5,044 nt of DNA from Legionellaceae bacterium (lineage in GTDB: Bacteria > Pseudomonadota > Gammaproteobacteria > Legionellales > Legionellaceae): NCBI GenBank assembly GCA_030696465.1, contig JAUYSE010000162.1, forward strand, positions 1 to 5,044, written 5' to 3'. Positions within the stretch are counted from its first letter, which is position 1; the number at the start of each line of letters is the position of its first letter. Both the position numbers and the translations under genes were made by a program. Shown here piece by piece: positions 1 through 5,044 of the stretch. A model generated the notes under the pieces. That model was given only the letters and a program-made list of their open reading frames with translations. It was not told where the DNA came from and did no database searches.

Positions 1-626
1 GTCGATTCTTTGCCACTTTTATCGTCTACCGCAAAAATGGCAGGCACAGCACCTTGGATGCTTAATTCAAAATAAGTAAATTGCCCATCATCGAACACGT
101 GCAAAGGTACTAGTTCAGGGCTACCACTAAAACGATATGCGGTATTGACTACTTTGGGGGTGGGCAGTGTGGTGGTTTGCTGGCGCGCCTGTGTCTGTGG
201 GTTGATCTTAGATTTATTAACCACCGGTGTTGGATACATAAATTTTAATGCGTAGGTTTGTGGTGCTGCGTTATGCTCTACTTTTTTATTGCTGCTCAGA
301 TGAAAATAATAGGTATGTTGATTGGTAATTACCGTCATATTGGTATTGGAGTCCAAAATAGTGGGCTTTATAAAAAGCATGTTGGAGAGCTCCGGGTGAT
401 AAGTCACCATCCATGCAGTGCTGTCTCCTCCTTCAATATCGAGGACGCGCTCGTTATCTCCAAACTGAATTTGAGTCGTAGTAAAAGTCACTCCATTAAT
501 CGGGACCACATTATTTTCTTGGAACAACACTTTTTTAATGCGAGCATCCGTCGGGAAAACGCTCGGATTATTTTGTGCCTGTACGGTGCAGGCGACTGCT
601 AATAAAGCGCATATATATTTTTTCAT
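1..626 (-). CDS. virB9: VirB9, T4SS outer-membrane core protein (5' part; 3' end beyond window)
   Basis: VirB9 is the periplasmic protein that, with VirB7 and the C-terminus of VirB10, forms the outer-membrane core ring of type IV secretion systems. The reading frame is open from ATG at 626 to the window edge (208 codons plus two bases). Residues 1-18 form a signal peptide (KK start, hydrophobic core, cleavage probably after VQA). Family landmarks visible: DARIKKVLF (28-35), TTTQIQFGDNE (49-59), GGDSTAWMV (66-74), LFIKP (84-88), TNMTVITN (95-102), the strand motif YALKFMYP (125-132), a low-complexity Q/T/P linker (about 143-157), then the start of the C-terminal VirB7-binding lobe with NTAYRF (161-166) and VFDDGQFTYFEL (177-188), PAIF (196-199). 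The start overlaps the virB8 stop (ATGA), with GGAG eight bases upstream. No cysteine occurs in the mature part seen; the cysteine that pairs with VirB7 in Agrobacterium lies further downstream. Family call very sure. Confidence 0.96.
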   Translation of the reverse strand, partial: MKKYICALLAVACTVQAQNNPSVFPTDARIKKVLFQENNVVPINGVTFTTTQIQFGDNERVLDIEGGDSTAWMVTYHPELSNMLFIKPTILDSNTNMTVITNQHTYYFHLSSNKKVEHNAAPQTYALKFMYPTPVVNKSKINPQTQARQQTTTLPTPKVVNTAYRFSGSPELVPLHVFDDGQFTYFELSIQGAVPAIFAVDDKSGKES

Positions 627-1336
627 ACGGCATGCTCCACGTGGCGAGCTTCTTTACTGTAGCGGGTGACTTCAAAGCCATCCCAGTTTTGCCACCGTAC
701 TTCAGGAGAATCGGAGGGCTTTATATAGCTCCAAGAAATCATCGCGTTATAATGGGATTTGGTAATTTTACCCGTGATTTTGTCGGTATCAATCAGGCTA
801 AACACGACTTCGGCAAGTGGTTGATGGTCTTTATGGATATCGTTTTCATTCGACAGCATCGAATCTAAAAAATTAATGCTATAGATATGCACTTCGCGTT
901 TTAAGTTACTGCCTAAAACTTGAATGGGTGCATTGGGATTGTTTTTATCTTGCTCGCGCACATATTCCTTACCCACAGCGCTATCTGATAAAAGATTAAT
1001 AAGCTCAAACTGCGCTCGATAGCTTGAGGCATCATAAGATTCTCGATATTGGATATAGCGCACAATATCACTTTCAACTTGTGTACGATTTATCGGGGCG
1101 TTATTGGAGGCGATAGGCTCAATGGTTGTCACCCCATTTTCATAATGATGCACCAATAAGGGAACCAAAGTTTGATAATGGGCAAGGGTTGCAATCACGG
1201 CTAATGAGATAATATTCCAACTCATCACCAACATAAAAGCCGCTTGATAGCGATTACGAGATTGTATGAGCCTGCCAAAATTATCATCTGCCCAGGTTCT
1301 GGCATTTTTAAAATAAGGCTGTAGTGATTCTGTCAT
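623..1336 (-). CDS. virB8: VirB8, inner-membrane T4SS assembly scaffold
   Basis: VirB8 is a bitopic inner-membrane protein whose periplasmic NTF2-like domain nucleates assembly of the secretion channel and contacts VirB9 and VirB10. The 237-residue product has the family's usual size and layout: a short cytoplasmic N-terminus with a basic, aromatic stretch (1-31), one transmembrane helix (about 32-54), then a periplasmic domain. Recognisable periplasmic landmarks are RTQVESDIVRYIQYRESYD (84-102), the central region around EYVREQ (124-129), and the C-terminal signature NWDGFEVTRYSKE (217-229), which corresponds to the NPxGFxVTxY block of the family. The ATG overlaps the virB6 stop by four bases and is preceded by GAGGAA (1341-1346), four bases away. 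The stop overlaps the virB9 start in the same way, so translational coupling across virB6-virB8-virB9 is likely. No cytoplasmic enzyme domain is present. Very sure of the family. Confidence 0.95.
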   Translation of the reverse strand: MTESLQPYFKNARTWADDNFGRLIQSRNRYQAAFMLVMSWNIISLAVIATLAHYQTLVPLLVHHYENGVTTIEPIASNNAPINRTQVESDIVRYIQYRESYDASSYRAQFELINLLSDSAVGKEYVREQDKNNPNAPIQVLGSNLKREVHIYSINFLDSMLSNENDIHKDHQPLAEVVFSLIDTDKITGKITKSHYNAMISWSYIKPSDSPEVRWQNWDGFEVTRYSKEARHVEHAV

Positions 1337-2367
1337 GATTTTCCTCGTCTGAAGTTTTGTTGCATGTGTTGAAACATCGCTTTACTGGATGCTCCTAGAT
1401 TTTTTGGTAAGAGGTTGGTGGATGCGCTTAGTCCTTGGCGAGCGATACTCATCGATTTTCCGAGTGTTGTTTTAGAAAAGACAAAAGCACCCATACTGCT
1501 GCCGATAAAGCCGCCCACCATGGCCGCCCCTCCAGAAGTGCATACAGCTCCTCCAATACTTTTTCCGATGGCAGCGGCTTGGGTAATTCCCATTACACAA
1601 AGACAAGCCACGATAAAAAGAGGCACCCAAATAGCGACACTTAATTGCTCAGAACTCGTAAACATCCCACTCGCAATCCAGTGCAATAAATGGATACAAA
1701 GACCCACCACACTGGATACAAAAATAAGCACCAAAGAAAAGCCCACCAATACCCCAAGCCATCTATCGAAAATAGATTTGGTTTGCTCAAAAAGGGTAAA
1801 GAGAATAAAAAGAGGAGCCGTACATAAAGTGACGGACAACATAAGTTTTGCAATCACAATTTCAATGAAAGCTAAGCCTACCGTTACTGCACCAGAAAAA
1901 AACACCATAATGCCGGCAAAATATGGCGTGAGTTTTCGAAAATTCCCAGACTCAAAGAGGTTGCCACCCAAGGTTAATATTTCATTGAGAACATTTTGTA
2001 AGCCTTGATTAATCGACCCACTAGAAGCCTTCTTGTGCACTGCTTGCATAAGAGTTGTGGCGATAGATTCGCTACCCGTCACAAATAAGTCTCTAACATG
2101 GGATGAAAAGAAATCCCAGTTCATAGCACACATATAGATAAGCCCTGCACGTATCGTAAATTTAAATAATTCTTGTTGTGGGGTTTGTATAAGACCACGT
2201 GTTATGGAATAGCCCATTAAGATGATATAAAGCACTATCATGGCACCCAGAGGTGCTTTTAAAAGAGATGCCAGCGCACTATAGCCATCGAACACAAAAT
2301 GGTTGGTGAGCCTATCTATTTCACCGGCAAGGCTCACGACAAAAGTATCCAACTGTAAGCTACTCAT
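1333..2367 (-). CDS. virB6: VirB6, polytopic inner-membrane T4SS channel protein
   Basis: VirB6/TrbL-type proteins form part of the inner-membrane translocation channel. The 344-residue product is mostly hydrophobic, with likely membrane segments at about 37-60, 68-85, 148-172, 175-193, 205-232 and 245-266, and a periplasmic loop between the second and third (about 88-147), which is a family hallmark. The conserved aromatic position after the central helices appears as FDRWLG (200-205). Beyond residue 267 comes a Gly/Ala/Ser-rich stretch and a basic C-terminal tail ending FRRGKS, suggesting a cytoplasmic C-terminus. The start lies one base after the stop of the upstream lipoprotein gene, and no good Shine-Dalgarno is visible before it, so translation probably depends on re-initiation. 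Its stop overlaps the virB8 start. A related assignment such as TraD of pKM101 means the same family. Confidence 0.93.
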   Translation of the reverse strand: MSSLQLDTFVVSLAGEIDRLTNHFVFDGYSALASLLKAPLGAMIVLYIILMGYSITRGLIQTPQQELFKFTIRAGLIYMCAMNWDFFSSHVRDLFVTGSESIATTLMQAVHKKASSGSINQGLQNVLNEILTLGGNLFESGNFRKLTPYFAGIMVFFSGAVTVGLAFIEIVIAKLMLSVTLCTAPLFILFTLFEQTKSIFDRWLGVLVGFSLVLIFVSSVVGLCIHLLHWIASGMFTSSEQLSVAIWVPLFIVACLCVMGITQAAAIGKSIGGAVCTSGGAAMVGGFIGSSMGAFVFSKTTLGKSMSIARQGLSASTNLLPKNLGASSKAMFQHMQQNFRRGKS

Positions 2368-2368
2368 C

Positions 2369-2767
2369 TTATTTAACCGGGTAATAGGTAGGCCAGGTGG
2401 TAATCATAATTTCGTAATAATCATCGATAAGGCTGGCAAACATTTTTTTATTGGTAAGATCTGCTAAAGTCAAAGAGTTAAAGCCTGCATAATGGCCTTC
2501 TTTGGCGAAGCGAACCATGCCTTCATAAAGCGTGGTACAATTGATTTCAGGGTTTTTCTTGCCTTCCATACATTCCCCATAGCCGTAACCGTGTTCTTCT
2601 TTTTTAATCGCAAAATTAAGGCGCACTTCAACGTTAGAAGAAGCGTTTTCTAAAAAAGTAGCGCTGTCTTTTTTAGAGTGGGTTTCCAAGGGATTATCGT
2701 GATGACAGGCACTGAGTAATACGATGCTTGTTGCCAAACCTAACATTTTCTTCCAGTATATTTTCAT
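2369..2767 (-). CDS. Putative outer-membrane lipoprotein in the T4SS operon, possible entry-exclusion protein
   Basis: I do not recognise the family. The 132-residue product starts with a lipoprotein signal: basic MKIYWKK, hydrophobic core (8-17) and the lipobox LSAC with the lipidated cysteine at 21. Residue +2 is His, not Asp, so outer-membrane sorting is expected. The mature part is hydrophilic, with two further cysteines (66 and 77) in a GECMEGKKNPEINC segment that may form a disulfide loop, and an aromatic C-terminus (YY and WPTYYP). The position between virB5 and virB6 is where IncN/IncW-type plasmids carry eex, the entry-exclusion lipoprotein; the paired cysteines around an Asn/Pro segment are loosely reminiscent of EexN. 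That function is an inference from context. The ATG at 2767 has a good AGGAGA six bases upstream (2774-2779), and the stop lies one base before virB6. Confidence 0.8.
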   Translation of the reverse strand: MKIYWKKMLGLATSIVLLSACHHDNPLETHSKKDSATFLENASSNVEVRLNFAIKKEEHGYGYGECMEGKKNPEINCTTLYEGMVRFAKEGHYAGFNSLTLADLTNKKMFASLIDDYYEIMITTWPTYYPVK

Positions 2768-2773
2768 TATTTT

Positions 2774-2779
2774 TCTCCT
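2774..2779 (-). promoter_or_regulatory. Ribosome binding site of the 132-codon lipoprotein gene
   Basis: AGGAGA on the minus strand, six bases before the ATG at 2767. It gives this gene its own initiation signal after the 161-base gap that follows the virB7-like gene, unlike the tightly coupled junctions elsewhere in the operon. Confidence 0.75.
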
Positions 2780-2821
2780 ATATTGAAATGTATTAATATC
2801 TCAGTTTCCTCAGAAAAGTCC

Positions 2822-2854
2822 CTGAAGCCTACTTCCCTGCTCTGAAGCCTACTT
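2822..2854. repeat. 13-bp direct repeat at one end of palindromic element B
   Basis: CTGAAGCCTACTT occurs exactly twice, at 2822-2834 and 2842-2854, a 20-base period. The second copy contains the outer CCTAC arm of element B, so the first looks like a duplicated element end, a remnant of a second copy, or a target duplication. Confidence 0.8.
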
Positions 2855-2921
2855 TCCGCGACTTGTTCGCGGAATCCAGTGAAGTCGCCTGGATCCCGCG
2901 CATAAAGCGCGGGACGTAGGC
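2847..2921 (+). repeat. Palindromic three-hairpin repeat element B (intergenic)
   Basis: An outer stem GCCTAC (2847-2852) / GTAGGC (2916-2921) encloses three adjacent hairpins. They are TCCGCGA/TCGCGGA (2855-2861 with 2867-2873), ATCCAG/CTGGAT (2874-2879 with 2889-2894) and CCCGCGC/GCGCGGG (2895-2901 with 2907-2913), giving a cloverleaf-like fold. The element is GC-rich against AT-rich surroundings. It fills most of the gap between the virB7-like gene, whose stop ends eight bases away, and the next lipoprotein gene. Its layout matches the element at 3811-3898 in arm order and spacing. No T-run follows it in the direction of transcription, so it is not a standard terminator, though it could shield or process the mRNA. 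Confidence 0.88.
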
Positions 2922-2928
2922 GTCACGG

Positions 2929-3072
2929 TTAACCCCCTATAGGCATATCGTTAATCGGTTGCTGTGAACAAAACCTACCAAAATCGCGGCAGGGGGCCGA
3001 GATATCTGGGGGCTTGGTACATCCAGTAACTAAACTTAAAAACCACATGCTGATAAACCATTTTTGCACCAT
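2929..3072 (-). CDS. virB7: Small VirB7-like outer-membrane lipoprotein (47 aa)
   Basis: VirB7 is a tiny lipoprotein that anchors the VirB9/VirB10 core complex in the outer membrane. This 47-codon gene runs from ATG at 3072 to TAA at 2929-2931. It has a signal peptide (MVQKWF, hydrophobic 5-16) and a lipobox VTGC with the lipidated Cys at 18, residue +2 being Thr (outer-membrane sorting). The mature part is only 30 residues, Pro-rich (TKPPDIS), with two more cysteines (28, 35) and the segment QQPIND near the end. Agrobacterium VirB7 is of similar size and carries a second Cys nine residues after the lipidated one; here the distance is ten. A strong AAGGAG (3078-3083), five bases upstream, overlaps the virB5 stop. 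The position between virB5 and virB6 is not the classical one between virB6 and virB8, where the overlapping genes leave no room. It could instead be a short eex-type lipoprotein. Confidence 0.75.
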   Translation of the reverse strand: MVQKWFISMWFLSLVTGCTKPPDISAPCRDFGRFCSQQPINDMPIGG

Positions 3073-3077
3073 GCTTA

Positions 3078-3083
3078 CTCCTT
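3078..3083 (-). promoter_or_regulatory. Ribosome binding site of the virB7-like gene, overlapping the virB5 stop
   Basis: AAGGAG on the minus strand, five bases before the ATG at 3072. The last two bases of the virB5 TAA stop (3082-3084) form the start of this site, which supports both the reality of the small gene and its coupling to virB5. Confidence 0.8.
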
Positions 3084-3795
3084 ATGACTTTGGCAATTGA
3101 TTGAATTTCGCCATTTCCGCTCTATCTTGTAATTCGGCTAAACTGTCTTGCGATATTTGTTGGCTCATCAGGGCTTGTAGGCGCAAACTCATCAATTGAA
3201 TAAAGCCAATCTCCGTCATTAAACGGGAATTCAAATCAATCGCCCCTTTGGTATTGGGCGTTTTTTCAATTTGCTCTGAGAGTTTATGCAGGGACTCCAT
3301 ATGTCGATTGATTTCGTTATAGCTTTCGGTGGTTTGTACTTGTACCGCGCGATTGAGGGCTTTATCTTCTTTAAAACGTGCGACACTTTCTGAAGAGGCA
3401 TAATGGGCGTAGGCTGTCTCATTTAAAGCGGGGTGATTTTTTTCATAAGCAGCGACCAAGGATTGATATCGTTCTGGGTTTCCTCCCGATAAGTTTTGTA
3501 AGGCATCTTGCCAAGTGCTGACCGGGGATTGCCAACTTTGTAACGCATCCAGATTATTATTCAAATTACCAAAGCCGTAATGCCCGCTATGCATAGTTTT
3601 TAATTGATTAAGCCCATTGACCTGATTTTTAGTGCTTTGATAGGTATCGTTTAATACGCGGTATTGGGCTTTCATCACTTCTAATTGTTTTAGAGTGGAA
3701 GCAAGTAATTGCACATCTTCAACCCCTAAAAAATCGGCGTAGGCGGTACTAGTCAGAAATATAATTACAGCATATAGCCAGGTCTTTTTGTTCAT
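3082..3795 (-). CDS. virB5: VirB5, T4SS minor pilin / pilus-tip protein
   Basis: VirB5 is the exported minor pilus component thought to sit at the pilus tip and act in adhesion or host-cell contact. The 237-residue product begins with a clear signal peptide (MNKK, hydrophobic core, cleavage expected after TAYA at residue 20). The mature protein is almost entirely helical and rich in Gln, Asn, Leu and Ser, with long heptad-like stretches at the N-terminal side (about 26-60) and C-terminal side (about 150-230), the VirB5/TraC architecture. It follows virB4, as in classical operons. I chose the ATG at 3795 because GAGGAG (3802-3807) lies six bases upstream and the signal peptide then begins at residue 1. 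A TTG further upstream (3813) would add six residues and lies in a hairpin arm. virB5 begins only 10 bases after the virB4 stop; its ribosome binding site overlaps that stop. Confidence 0.9.
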   Translation of the reverse strand: MNKKTWLYAVIIFLTSTAYADFLGVEDVQLLASTLKQLEVMKAQYRVLNDTYQSTKNQVNGLNQLKTMHSGHYGFGNLNNNLDALQSWQSPVSTWQDALQNLSGGNPERYQSLVAAYEKNHPALNETAYAHYASSESVARFKEDKALNRAVQVQTTESYNEINRHMESLHKLSEQIEKTPNTKGAIDLNSRLMTEIGFIQLMSLRLQALMSQQISQDSLAELQDRAEMAKFNQLPKS

Positions 3796-3801
3796 CGTCC
3801 A

Positions 3802-3807
3802 CTCCTC
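3802..3807 (-). promoter_or_regulatory. Ribosome binding site of virB5, overlapping the virB4 stop
   Basis: GAGGAG on the minus strand, six bases before the virB5 ATG at 3795. It shares bases with the virB4 TGA (3806-3808) and begins only three bases after the foot of the large palindrome (3811), so an RNA hairpin would abut the ribosome landing site. The site decides the virB5 start. Confidence 0.8.
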
Positions 3808-5044
3808 ACTCAACGCCTACGTACCGCGGCCGAAGGTCCGCGGTATCTAGGAGATCTCTGGATACCGCGGACCTTCGGCCGCGGTACGTAGGGCGTTGAA
3901 TGCAGTAGGTAGGGTGTTGATGGCTCTTTTCTAAAAATAGAGGTAACCAGGCATCAGGGTTATCACCCACCTCCCGCATAATTTCATCCAGAAGTTTCAC
4001 CGATTTTGTGTTTCCTGAAAGCACGCGAATAACATCACTTAAGTCACTTAAATCGAGTTTACAAAGCATGGCGTGGTGTTCTTGCTTATAAAGAAAAATC
4101 CGTGACTCCGGAGTATTATCTTTAATCGCCAGATATTCTGACTCGCTGAGTTTGAGATGTTCAATGTAAGTATCTCTGTCTGCCAAGGGATTGGGGAACA
4201 CCACCATGGTTGCAAGATTATCCAAAACCACGTGTTGAATGGCGGAGGTAGTAACCGTCTTTGGGGATTGGGTCATAAAAATAAAATGACCGTTCTTTTT
4301 ACGAATCGTAGGTAGCCATTCTTGTAAGCATTTGACCCAAAAAGGAGTGGCAAACAATTGCCACGCTTCATCAATGACAAACGAGGTCAGCCTGCCATCT
4401 AAGCATTGGCGCATGCGGTGCACTAAATATAAATATACAGGGGTGGCAATTGAGGGGTGAGTAGAATCCATCAGATAGGTGACATCAAATCCCACTTTAT
4501 CAAAGTCAAAGTTAAGGGCGTCCGTTTCATTATCAAAAACCCAATGAAATTCTCCGTCTATCCGCGAGTTATCTTCTTTTAACCACTTTCTCAGATGTGG
4601 CCATCGAGGGAAATCTACCGGTAAAAATTGACTGACATGGCTTAGCGTTCGAAATTCTGGGGAAAGCTGTTCAAAGGCATAATCAATACAATCATTCACC
4701 GTTTCTGCGATATCACTGGGGAGGCTTGTTTCATGTGCTTCTTGAATTAAGGTTGCCAACCACAGTTTTAAAAAAGAGCGGTTTTCTGAGGTATCCGATA
4801 GTTTTAAAGGATTCATAGCAAGTGGGGTGGATGGAGAAATTTTGTTATAAACGCTATTTCCACAGGCCAAGATATAAATTTTAGAGGATTCATCTCTATC
4901 GATAAAAAAGCTTCGACCGGCAAAGCGCCCCATCTGTGCATCTAAAAAATTAACGAGCGTTGTTTTCCCGGCATTATTCCCTCCGAAAATAGCCGTATGT
5001 CCTTTAGAGGGATTGGTTTTAGAGCCTTTGGCGTGATAATTAAA
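3806..5044 (-). CDS. virB4: VirB4, T4SS ATPase (C-terminal 412 residues; start beyond window)
   Basis: VirB4 is the inner-membrane-associated AAA+-like ATPase that powers pilus assembly and substrate transfer. The frame is open to the window edge, so this is roughly the second half of a protein usually near 800 residues. An internal ATG at 4933 is not the start, because the 37 codons upstream of it encode the Walker A loop GGNNAGKTT (fragment residues 21-29). Other landmarks: NETDALNFDFDKVGFDVTYL (172-191), VYLYLVHRMRQ (203-213), LDGRLTSF followed by Walker B VIDEAWQLF (223-231), RKKNGH (248-253) and FMTQSP (256-261), and the C-terminal region RVLSG (340-344) to DAWLPLF (364-370). The family normally ends shortly after that block. 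Here about 26 further residues (385-410), rich in Arg, are encoded by a palindromic repeat that runs almost to the TGA stop. ATPase motifs are intact, so the gene looks functional. Confidence 0.96.
   Translation of the reverse strand, partial: FNYHAKGSKTNPSKGHTAIFGGNNAGKTTLVNFLDAQMGRFAGRSFFIDRDESSKIYILACGNSVYNKISPSTPLAMNPLKLSDTSENRSFLKLWLATLIQEAHETSLPSDIAETVNDCIDYAFEQLSPEFRTLSHVSQFLPVDFPRWPHLRKWLKEDNSRIDGEFHWVFDNETDALNFDFDKVGFDVTYLMDSTHPSIATPVYLYLVHRMRQCLDGRLTSFVIDEAWQLFATPFWVKCLQEWLPTIRKKNGHFIFMTQSPKTVTTSAIQHVVLDNLATMVVFPNPLADRDTYIEHLKLSESEYLAIKDNTPESRIFLYKQEHHAMLCKLDLSDLSDVIRVLSGNTKSVKLLDEIMREVGDNPDAWLPLFLEKSHQHPTYCIQRPTYRGRRSAVSRDLLDTADLRPRYVGVE
3811..3898 (-). repeat. Palindromic repeat element A inside the 3' end of virB4
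   Basis: A near-perfect inverted repeat: 3811-3847 pairs with 3861-3898, with one extra G at 3893 and a 13-base centre containing GAGATCTC. Within it lie an outer pair CCTAC (3816-3820) / GTAGG (3888-3892), two inner hairpins ACCGCGG/CCGCGGT (3823-3829 with 3838-3844, and 3864-3870 with 3879-3885) and a central arm ATCTAG/CTGGAT (3845-3850 with 3858-3863). It can therefore fold as one long hairpin or as a cloverleaf. Arm order and two-base spacers equal those of element B, and read on the minus strand its right end, ACGTAGGCGT, matches that of B. It is translated in frame as the VirB4 tail. It resembles in kind, not visibly in sequence, the in-gene palindromic elements of Rickettsia. Confidence 0.9.
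3884..3920. repeat. 16-bp imperfect direct repeat flanking element A
   Basis: Bases 3884-3899 and 3905-3920 match at 14 of 16 positions, 21 bases (seven codons) apart. In VirB4 they encode HPTY and RPTY. One copy is the end of element A and the other lies just outside, the same relation as the repeat beside element B. Confidence 0.75.

Noticed and set aside
258..868. Plus-strand open frames at 258-602 and 575-868
   Set aside because: They lie antisense to virB9 and virB8, which show clear family motifs, and their own translations look like shadow frames with no recognisable domain or good ribosome site.
1641..1853. Minus-strand 70-codon frame inside virB6
   Set aside because: It is an out-of-frame hydrophobic shadow of the virB6 membrane segments.
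1415..2008. A 197-codon plus-strand frame antisense to virB6 (and a shorter one at 1435-1644)
   Set aside because: The length is notable, but the translation is a Pro/Thr/Lys-rich shadow of the hydrophobic virB6 codons, and virB6 itself is a convincing family member with intact coupling to its neighbours.
2780..2821. Possible promoter upstream of the 132-codon lipoprotein gene (AT-rich GATATTAAT region and CTGAG repeat)
   Set aside because: A -10-like AT-rich stretch is present, but no convincing -35 at proper spacing could be found, so it is not listed as a promoter.
2847..2921. Element B as a rho-independent terminator or a tRNA gene
   Set aside because: No T-run follows the stems on either strand, and despite the cloverleaf outline the arm lengths, T-loop and anticodon features of a tRNA are absent.
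3231..3422. Minus-strand 63-codon frame inside virB5
   Set aside because: It overlaps virB5 out of frame, and its basic, Pro-rich translation has no features of its own.
3811..3813. TTG at 3813 as the virB5 start
   Set aside because: It would prepend six residues to an otherwise standard signal peptide, and it lies in the palindrome arm; the ATG at 3795 has GAGGAG at ideal spacing.
4931..4933. ATG at 4933 as the virB4 start
   Set aside because: The frame continues upstream to the window edge and encodes the Walker A loop there, so a start at 4933 would remove an essential motif.

Overview
The window is an internal segment of a VirB-type (P-type, type IVA) type IV secretion system operon, with every gene on the minus strand. 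It is open at both ends. In transcription order, from high to low coordinates, it holds: the C-terminal ATPase half of virB4 (5044 to 3806, start outside), virB5 (3795 to 3082), a 47-codon VirB7-like lipoprotein gene (3072 to 2929), a 132-codon lipoprotein of unknown family in the position where entry-exclusion genes sit in related operons (2767 to 2369), virB6 (2367 to 1333), virB8 (1336 to 623) and the first 208 codons of virB9 (626 to 1, end outside). virB2/virB3 would be expected beyond the high-coordinate end, and virB10, virB11 and possibly virD4 beyond the low-coordinate end.

The genes are packed as one translationally coupled operon. virB6/virB8 and virB8/virB9 each overlap by four bases (ATGA). 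virB6 starts one base after the preceding stop. The Shine-Dalgarno sequences of virB5 and virB7 overlap the stop codons upstream of them. Together the products would form the inner-membrane motor (VirB4), the minor pilin (VirB5), the inner-membrane channel and scaffold (VirB6, VirB8) and the outer-membrane core parts (VirB7, VirB9). The sequence alone does not show whether the machine serves conjugation or effector export. The extra lipoprotein in the exclusion-gene slot leans weakly toward conjugative ancestry.

The most unusual content is a pair of related palindromic elements of 73 to 77 bp. Each has a short outer stem (CCTAC/GTAGG) enclosing three hairpins in the same order and spacing, giving a potential cloverleaf. 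One (about 3811-3898) lies inside the reading frame of virB4, where it supplies an arginine-rich C-terminal tail and ends three bases before the virB5 ribosome binding site. The other (2847-2921) lies in the only sizeable intergenic gap, eight bases after the virB7 stop. In-frame palindromic insertions of this sort recall the palindromic elements of Rickettsia and Wolbachia, but the sequences here do not let me assign the family.

Base composition is moderately AT-rich apart from the GC-rich elements. The gene set and repeats suggest a proteobacterium, plausibly host-associated or intracellular (a Legionellales- or Rickettsiales-like lineage), but taxonomy is a low-confidence inference. No tRNA, rRNA, CRISPR array, transposase or clear promoter was found, and there is no gene-free stretch above 300 bases.
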